Shown here: one piece after another, positions 57,512 to 64,000 of the stretch
Numbering within the stretch: position 1 is the first letter of the stretch
How the letters are laid out: each line of letters begins with the position of its first letter
NCBI RefSeq assembly: GCF_018873765.1
Contig: NC_057925.1
Location: 44,981,010-45,045,009, forward strand
Length of the DNA: 64,000 nucleotides
Source: Telopea speciosissima
Lineage: Eukaryota > Streptophyta > Magnoliopsida > Proteales > Proteaceae
Direction: 5' to 3'
Notes under the pieces: generated by a model
What the model was told of the DNA's origin: nothing
The model's input: the letters and a program-made list of their open reading frames with translations, nothing else
Databases searched by the model: none
Translations under genes and position numbers: made by a program

Positions 57512-59760
57512 TTGTTTACTATGTTATTTCTTTCTTGGAATACTCGTGGGTTTAATAATAAATTCACCCAAAATTTTCTTGCCTTTCATATTAATAAACA
57601 TAAGCCCGATATTATTTTTTTGTGCGAAACCAAATGTGTAGATCATGCATGTTTAAGGCTTAAGCACCCTATGTCTTCTTACAACTCTGTGAGTTTCTTA
57701 AATAGTATTGGTTCAAAAGGGAAAAAAGGTGGATTATGGTTATTAGCTTTACCATCTATTACAATTCTGAAACATTTGGTTGCTGCCAATATGATTGCTG
57801 TACTTATTTGCACAAGTGAAAACTTCAAGTTCTGGCTAGTTTGTATACATGCCCCTCCCCAACTAGCGACCCATATTGCTTTCTGGAAGGATCTGATGGA
57901 GTTTCTTGTGTCCCTGATGGAGCCCTTTTGTCTTTTCAGGGATTTTAATGAAATCATTGACGGTTCGGAGAAGATTGGTGGGACCCCATTCCATCCTACT
58001 ACTAGCACCCATTTACTGCGTGAAATTCTTTATACTTTCTCTCTTGATGATGTGAGGTTCAAAGGTCCCAGATTCTCTTGGTCCAATAAACAAAAACCTC
58101 CAAAATTAATTAAAGAATGCCTGGACCATGCACTTGCCCCCCCTTCTTGGTTCTTCAACTTTCCTGATGCCTCCATCTCCAAACTTTCCTCACTTGGTTT
58201 AGATCATAATCCGCTCCTCCTCTCAACTTCTGGCTCTAGACCGAGTTATAAGAAACTGTTTCACTTCCAAGACGCTTGGACCTTTCACCCAGATTTTAAC
58301 TCCTTTTGTGTGAATTCTTGGAATGCGCTCCCCCAAGACCCAATCACGGTTAAACTTTCTTCCCCTTCCAATTCCTTAAAAACCTGGAACAAAAACACCT
58401 TTGGCCATGTTAACTATCTTAAGTCCCATCTTTTCAATAATTTCCTTATTGTTTCTGAAGGTGCCAGCCTTGATTCTGAACTGTTAAGTAAGATCCAGAA
58501 GCAGATGGGGTGGATACTTGATGCTGAAGAGGTGTTTTGGATCCAAAAGTCACGACATCTCTTCATCAAGGATGGTGACAGAAACACTAAATTTTATCAT
58601 TCTGTGGCTAAAACCAATCTCAGGAAACGAAGAATTAATTTCATTTATGATTCGGAGGGAAATAAAGTGGAAGACCCCAAATCTATTGCACATTTGTTTG
58701 CCTCCCATCTTAAGGCAATTTTCACTTCTTCAAACCCTCTAGAGGCTGATTTTATTGAATGCTTATTCCCTCAGGCCTTATCTTTGAACGATACTGAGAT
58801 TCTCTGCTCCCCTCCCCCTCTTTGGATGATCTCAGAAAAGTGTTGTTTTCTTCGGGTCCTTTGAAGGCGCCTGGGATTGATGGATACCAGGCTGTTTTCT
58901 TCCAAAAATTCTGGGATTTGGTTTGTCCTGATTTATTGGAGTTAGCCTCTAATTTTTTTAGGAATGGTTATATCCCTTATGGTCTTAAGTCTTAACCATA
59001 CCCTCATTTGCCTGATCCCTAAAAAGGATAACGCTGCCACGGTGGAGGATTTCCGACCTATTAGTTTGTGCAATGTTTCTTACAAACTTCTTTCTAAATT
59101 GGTTGCTAATAGACTAAAAGGTTTTTTGACCTCAGTTGTTTCCCCCTTCCAAGCTGCTTTTGTTCCTGGTAGACAAATCACTGACAATGTTATAGTGGCT
59201 CAGGAAATATTTCAGTTTCTTAATCATACCAAAGGTAAGAAGAGGTATGTTGCAATTAACATTGATATGTCTAAGGCTTACGTTCAAATTGAATGGAACT
59301 TGCTCATCCTCCCTGTTTAGATTTCTAGGATTTGGTGAAAAATGGTGTACTTTGATTCATTCCCTCATTTCTACCACCTACTTCTCTATCAAATTGAACA
59401 GGAGTCCGTTTGATTAATTCACTGCCTCGAGGGGAATTCGACAAGGGTGTCCCCTCAGTCCCTACTTGTTTATTGTTGCCATGGAAGTCCTCTCCAAACT
59501 GCTAGTTGCATATAGAGAGCTAAACCTTTTCCAAGGTATCAAGATTTTCAGGACAACACCTGAAATTTCCCATTTACTTTTTGCTGATGATATCTTTGTT
59601 TTTTGCCAAGCTAAACATGATGATTTACTATCTATTAAAGCCATCTTGGATCTTTTTTCTGATCTTTCTGGCCAATAGATTAATTTAGCCAAGCGTGGTA
59701 TCCATTTCGGTAAAAATGTTTCCCCCACAGACAGGCGTTTTTAGATAAAAGTACATTAAA
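57512..59760 (+). pseudogene. LINE ORF2 (endonuclease and reverse transcriptase), interrupted
   Basis: The N-terminal part is an APE-type endonuclease: FLSWNTRGFNN, PDIIFLCETK, FNEIIDGSEKIGG, FSWSNKQ and SSLGLDHNPLLL. Reverse transcriptase follows: [43 protein letters not shown] and FADDIFVFC. The frame shifts near 58815 (before KAPGIDGYQAVFFQKFWDL), near 58985 and near 59305, and a TAG at about 59676 lies in SGQ*INLAKRG. In FADD the catalytic Asp pair is kept. The protein ends about where the RT thumb would, so the copy is dead. Confidence 0.85.
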
Positions 59761-60585
59761 TAGTCTGTTTTAGGGATTGGTGACTTATCCATCCAATGAC
59801 TTTGGAATTGGATGTTTCAAAATGGCAGGCAGTTTTTGTGAATTCAATAATTGACTTCTGTTGGCATTCCATCCTTCCTTCTCCTAAGACAGGGCAGCAA
59901 GGTTCTACCACTTCAATACATGCTCCTTTTATCAAGTAGGCATATTCATACATTAGAATAGTACAACAGGAGCAGGTTATTGGAGTCTTCTTTCTACTCT
60001 AGCATTTATTCTTCTCATTGATTTAGATGGTGGGTTCTTTATATGTCGTTGGGAACTGTTTTGCTTCTCAATCTAGATCTCATAATCTCCCTCTCTATCC
60101 AATCCTCTTTTTTCTATTTGAATCCTTCCAATCCTCTCTATTTTTCCAATTAATATTCTTTTCAGATTTTTTGAACCTGTTTCGTGATACAACTCAGTGA
60201 TTAAGGGGGTAGGGGGAAATGAGGAAGTGACAGTAGATTTCGTGCAATGAACTTTTTTATGACAAAGAAGAAGAAGACCATTGTTTTTCTGAAGGCAAAG
60301 AGAAATGAAGACAAGCTAAAGATGTTTGAGAGTTACCTGGCAGAGGGAGAGGGAGCAGACAACAATCAAGACTGACGCACTGGTGGTACCCATCGTGGGA
60401 CTTTTTTGGTTATATGACTTAACAGTGGTGAAGGAGTTGGTGAACTAACAAACATAATTTATTATGGTGTTAATTTATATTAACTCTAGACTTATCTTTT
60501 AGTTTAGTTAGCATGACATAGACAATTAAACTCTCAAGCATAATTGAGGTTATCTTGGGATACTGCTTGATACTATTCTATCTGC
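59761..60585. other. Intergenic, no gene seen
   Basis: AT-rich sequence after the LINE. No domain, RNA gene or clear repeat end was recognised. Confidence 0.4.
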
Positions 60586-60589
60586 TTTA

Positions 60590-61070
60590 TGAACTATTTC
60601 TGGAATTTTAGCTATATGAACTTGTGATGTTGCTATTCTCTATAAATTCTAGAATTTATTCTACAACCACTTGTGATGTTTGAACTTCTCTATAAATTCT
60701 GGAATTTTGTCTACATGCACTTGTGTTAGTTGTTTGAACTTCTCTATTAATTATGGAATTTTGTCTACAAGTACTTGTGTTAGGTGTTTGATCTCTATAA
60801 ATTTAGAAATTTTGTCTACAACCACTTGTGTTAGGTGTTTGAACTTCTCTATAAATTCTGGAATTATGTCTATATGCACTTGTGTTAGGTGTTTGATCTC
60901 TATAAATTCAGAAATTTTGTCTACAACCACTTGTGTTAGTTGTTTGAACTTCTCTATAAATTCTGGAATTTTGTCTACAACCACTTGTGTTAGGTGTTTG
61001 AACTTCTCTATAAATTCTGGAATTATGTCTATATGCACTTGTGTAGGTGTTTGATCTCTATAAATACACG
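60590..61070. repeat. 54/51-bp minisatellite, about nine units
   Basis: The unit TTTGAACTTCTCTATAAATT, CTGGAATTTTGTCTACA, CCACTTGTGTTAGGTG recurs about nine times. Some units are 51 bp (TTTGATCTCTATAAATT...). Both lengths are multiples of three, so long frames stay open on both strands (124 codons plus, 95 codons minus). No promoter or other sign of a gene is seen. Confidence 0.9.
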
Positions 61071-61129
61071 TAGTGAATTACACATCAAATGGGTGAAATT
61101 TCTGAGGGTTCAGCGATAAACAGGCTTAT

Positions 61130-62490
61130 AACTTATAAGTGGATGTTCACTTCACAAATATGATTCTCACACTGTATACAACATAATCTATAAGGGCAAA
61201 GGTTTCCCATAAAAATAGGAAAACCCACCAATGAGACGGTCGGAGGCGGATTTGTCTACTAAGAGGTTCACATTTTATGAAAGTAAAGAGAATGTTACTA
61301 TAAACCCCACAACTCATTATGTGAGAGAACAGGATCTGGTGTTCGTCGGGATTTTTTTCCCAATCTATAATTCTATTTTCTCAGCTTATTAGTGTACGTT
61401 TTGTGCACAGGATTTGAACTTTGAAGCGTCGGGCGGATGGATATGGACTCTCAATCCCCCCCCCCCAACCTCATCTTCGGCCTCTTTGTAGCAAACAATG
61501 GATACAAATTTTATTAGCTATCATTACAAAACCTACTATTCTAAAGAGTTACGTGAGCCTTAGTAGCAATCATTGTGAGGCCACCTTGTACTATTTCGGA
61601 CCTTCAAGTACTAATAATAGGGAGGAAGACTAATAATGATCATATCCTAGGATTTTGGGTGTACTATGCTCCATTGATTATAAAATTTGGAAGAATGTTC
61701 TTGTGTCGCAGCACAGGCTGCGCCTAGGCACATGGGCAGCATGTGCAGTGGGGCAAGGTGGTCATTGCACCCACCCTGATGTGCCTAGCGCAGCCTGTGC
61801 TGCGGCATAGAGAACAGCGCCCCATAAAATTTTTACCAAAGTTAGAAAAAGAGAGATTAAAAAGCGAAAGGACCCAGTTTTCCTTGAGCCTCGTGTTGGA
61901 GGAATACCTTCATCAATTGCCATCATTGAGCTTGGATGAATGTCAAAAATTAGAATAACGAAGGGCATTTCAAACCTTCAACATATAATAACTTAGGTTG
62001 GGCAAATGATGCCCATCCTGCCATATCATGCATAGTCTTCTCTCACGCTCTCTCAACCTTGGCATGTGGGCCTTTTGTATACAAATATGCCCCCTCCCAT
62101 GGTCCCATTCGCTTAATGCGTATCGATCCCTATCCATTTAGTGTATATAACACTTGTTTGGGGTTGGACCATCACATTACAATCAGTACGAAATTGGCAT
62201 TTCGCAGTGGTAAATAATTTGAAAGGGATAGAGTTCTTTGAGCAATTGATAGGGGAATGCATCAACGAAGAGTGTCAGAATAGTTTTTAGAGAGAGAGAG
62301 AGAGACCAATATTAGAGTTGAATACAGATTAGAACAACCGAGAAAAGAGTTGGGGCCACCACTTGTTCATTCATTGTCAGTGAATAATTTTCTGGACAGA
62401 CAAGAGTAAATAGTTAAGGAGATGGAAAATGTTTGAATTATACGTAAGCCTTTAGGTCCACATTGTTGGATGACCCATCACGACAGTTAT
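61130..62490. repeat. Inverted duplicate B (partner of 42391-47440)
   Basis: The reverse complement aligns with A but lacks both solo LTRs and A's MITE. It keeps the unfilled sites, for example GGCATCATTTGCCC at about 62000-62015. It carries its own MITE at 61689-61823, absent from A. It contains a C-run (61458-61467). Confidence 0.85.
61689..61823. mobile_element. Mutator-type foldback MITE (135 bp)
   Basis: Ends GGAAGAATGTTCTTGTGTCG and, inverted, GGGGCGCTGTTCTCTATGCC, with arms CGCAGCACAGGCTGCGCC/GCGCAGCCTGTGCTGCG. Flanked by an exact 9-bp duplication ATAAAATTT (61680-61688, 61824-61832). Confidence 0.88.
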
Positions 62491-63441
62491 AGTGTTCATT
62501 ATTTTGGTATTTCCAAACAAAATCTATTTTATTTATTTATTTTAATTTGGTGGTTTAGATTTACAAATCATATTTCGATTGCAATTAGGAATGTAAATGA
62601 ATAGTCGAACGCTAGAGAAGAGAAGATAGTTGGTTTCCCCGACAAGGGGGCCCTATCTTTCCTCTTGTTTTGAAACCTATAGCTTTTTTTTATTCCAAGG
62701 GAGACTAACAGCTTGGTTGACTCCTGACAAAGGGCCTATCGGTGACATGTACGATTAATCTTCAACCATGAGTTTTACATTATCTAAAAATGTCTTACAA
62801 AATATAATATATATCATACTATCCAATCCATGGTTACTGGAGTTATGTAATCTTCAACCATGAGCTTTCACATTATCTAATAAATGATCTTACTAAAAAT
62901 ATATATATATATATCATACTATTATATAAAAGCACGTTGTGGCAAACCTTTCAGTTGTCTATTCTATCCTTCATTCTTATCTAAAATTTCATTATTTAAT
63001 TCTTAATCTTTATTTCATTCTTTCTTATAATTTTATAATCTTAGGTACTCTTAATAATAATTAATATTAATATTAATAATATTTATTATTATTTAAAACA
63101 AATCTCTCCACAAAAGTATCTTTTTTATTCGTCAGATCTTCCAATTCCTCCCTTTGTAACCCTATTTTATTCGTTAGATCTTCCAAATCCTCCACCCACT
63201 CCCCATTCCCTCTCTCCACGATTTCCGTAGTTCTCTCTCCCTAAAACTAAATATAAGATTCTCCCGCTGATTTGTGCGTCGTCCTCCCACCGATTTCAAT
63301 TGGAAAGATTTGATGCGCCATTACTCTGTTATGAACCAGTAACCAAGGTACGGTCACTCTTATTTCGTTAATGACAATCTGATCTCTGGATTTCAATATT
63401 TTTCTCTCTCACTGGCATTAGAATCCGTAGACCCACCTTAG
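62491..63441. other. Intergenic, AT-rich
   Basis: Holds TA and AAT runs (62895-62915, 63045-63095). From about 63110 it becomes CT-rich, as a plant 5' leader would, ahead of the synthetase relic. No other gene is seen. Confidence 0.45.
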
Positions 63442-64000
63442 ACCCCTTCTCAGAATTACAGTAATGACATTGAAACCACCGTTGTGGAGGAAGAAGGGAA
63501 GACTCTGAGCAAAAAGGCTTCCAAGAAGGAAGCCTTGAAACAGGAAAAACTAGAGCGTCAACAAGAACAAGCAGCAATGCTTCTGAATCTGATCCTCTTG
63601 CGGGAAATTATAGAGATGTTCCGCTCGTGGATCTGCAATTGAAGGCTGTGAGTGGTCGAAAATGACAGCAATTGAATTGCTGAACGAAGATTTGAACGAT
63701 AATGAGGTTTTGATTCGTGGGCGAGTGCAGACCACCCGTGCTGTTGGAAAAAATATAAGCTTACGATGAGCTTGAGCAGCGAATCTTACGTTGACATTGA
63801 AGGAATTGTCTTAGTGCCTGGTGTTGCAATTAAGGATGCATCACAGCAGGTACTTTTCAGTCCGTTTAGTTCAAAGGATTTTAGTATTTATTTTCGAGAA
63901 CACAGGACAAGTGACTCTTCTTTTTACAGGTATGGAAGTTGAAGTGAGAATACTTTATTTGTGTTGGCAAAGCTATCCCAAATCTACCTATCAACATTGA
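63442..64000 (+). pseudogene. Cytosolic aspartyl-tRNA synthetase relic, continues past the window
   Basis: Readings match the N-terminal part of plant cytosolic AspRS: the Lys/Gln-rich extension (SKKASKKEALKQEKLERQQE), then SESDPLAGNYRDVPLVDLQL, then ELLNEDLNDNEVLIRGRVQT (OB-fold anticodon-binding start), then SLSSESYVDIEGIVLVPG and, after an intron (GTACTTTTC...TTTTTACAG), VGKAIPNLPINI. The pieces fall in different frames (shifts near 63570, 63660 and 63950), and about 30 residues between RAVGK and SLSSES are missing. The kept intron marks it as a DNA-level duplicate, not a retrocopy. The normal enzyme joins Asp to its tRNA in the cytosol. Confidence 0.85.

Larger units (their letters stand above)
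55100..59760 (+). mobile_element. L1-type LINE, decayed and 3'-truncated
   Basis: A plus-strand plant L1 element. A T-rich leader (about 55100-55540) is followed by ORF1 (55545-57490) and ORF2 (57512-about 59760), then the similarity stops. The C-terminal RNase H and zinc-finger parts of ORF2 and a poly(A) tail are missing, so the 3' end was lost by deletion. Ends are approximate. A 158-bp MITE is inserted in ORF1. Confidence 0.85.

Noticed and set aside
60590-61070. CRISPR-like array
   Set aside because: Units are tandem without unique spacers, in a plant nuclear context; a minisatellite explains it.

Overview
This is nuclear DNA from a flowering plant. The evidence is an intron-bearing NRT1/PTR (NPF6-type) transporter gene, plant-type nuclear tRNA-Phe(GAA) and tRNA-Val(AAC) genes, Copia retrotransposons of plant type, an L1-type LINE, Mutator-like elements (MULEs), and relics of a wall-associated kinase, a formamidase and a cytosolic aspartyl-tRNA synthetase. 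The species cannot be told from the sequence. Only one protein-coding host gene looks whole; most of the rest is transposon sequence in layers.

Layout. 1-616: left edge, with a possible first exon on the minus strand. 617-6465: a minus-strand Copia element with both LTRs and a 5-bp target duplication. 6831-7400, 9631-11775 and 33372-35894: three copies of one block. Each copy carries tRNA-Val; the two larger ones also carry tRNA-Phe and degenerate exon-like sequence. Between the second and third copies lies a nested stack. The 3' part of an old Copia element (11776-12902) has its LTR split by a 20.4-kb element with long terminal inverted repeats (12903-33307, 9-bp target duplication). That element is a Pack-MULE carrying a piece of a wall-associated kinase (WAK) gene. 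The WAK piece is split by a Copia element (13975-25780), which is itself split by another Copia element (17102-24105). The same Pack-MULE also received a second, protein-coding MULE (26556-33121).

36871-41163 holds the NPF6.4/NRT1.3-like gene on the minus strand. Its five coding exons read through without a break to 584 residues, and exon 1 contributes only the start codon. 42391-47440 and 61130-62490 are inverted copies of one another. The first carries two divergent solo LTRs and a small inverted-repeat element, the second a different one, so each copy serves as the empty site for the other's insertions.

51118-51197 is a tRNA-shaped sequence whose anticodon arm is a 10-bp hairpin. 53293-53513 is a formamidase relic. 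About 55100-59760 is a decayed L1 LINE with a 158-bp element inserted in ORF1. 60590-61070 is a 54/51-bp minisatellite. The right edge (63442-64000) is a decayed, intron-containing aspartyl-tRNA synthetase relic.

The most interesting items are: (1) the MULE at 26556-33121, which has a MURA-type transposase reading inward from one end and, in the place of maize mudrB, an opposed gene for a GRF zinc finger plus a C-terminal membrane segment; (2) the Pack-MULE with its WAK capture and four later layers; (3) a 16-bp inverted repeat at the primer-binding position of the first Copia element, which looks like a self-priming arrangement; and (4) the tRNA-like sequence with no usable anticodon loop.
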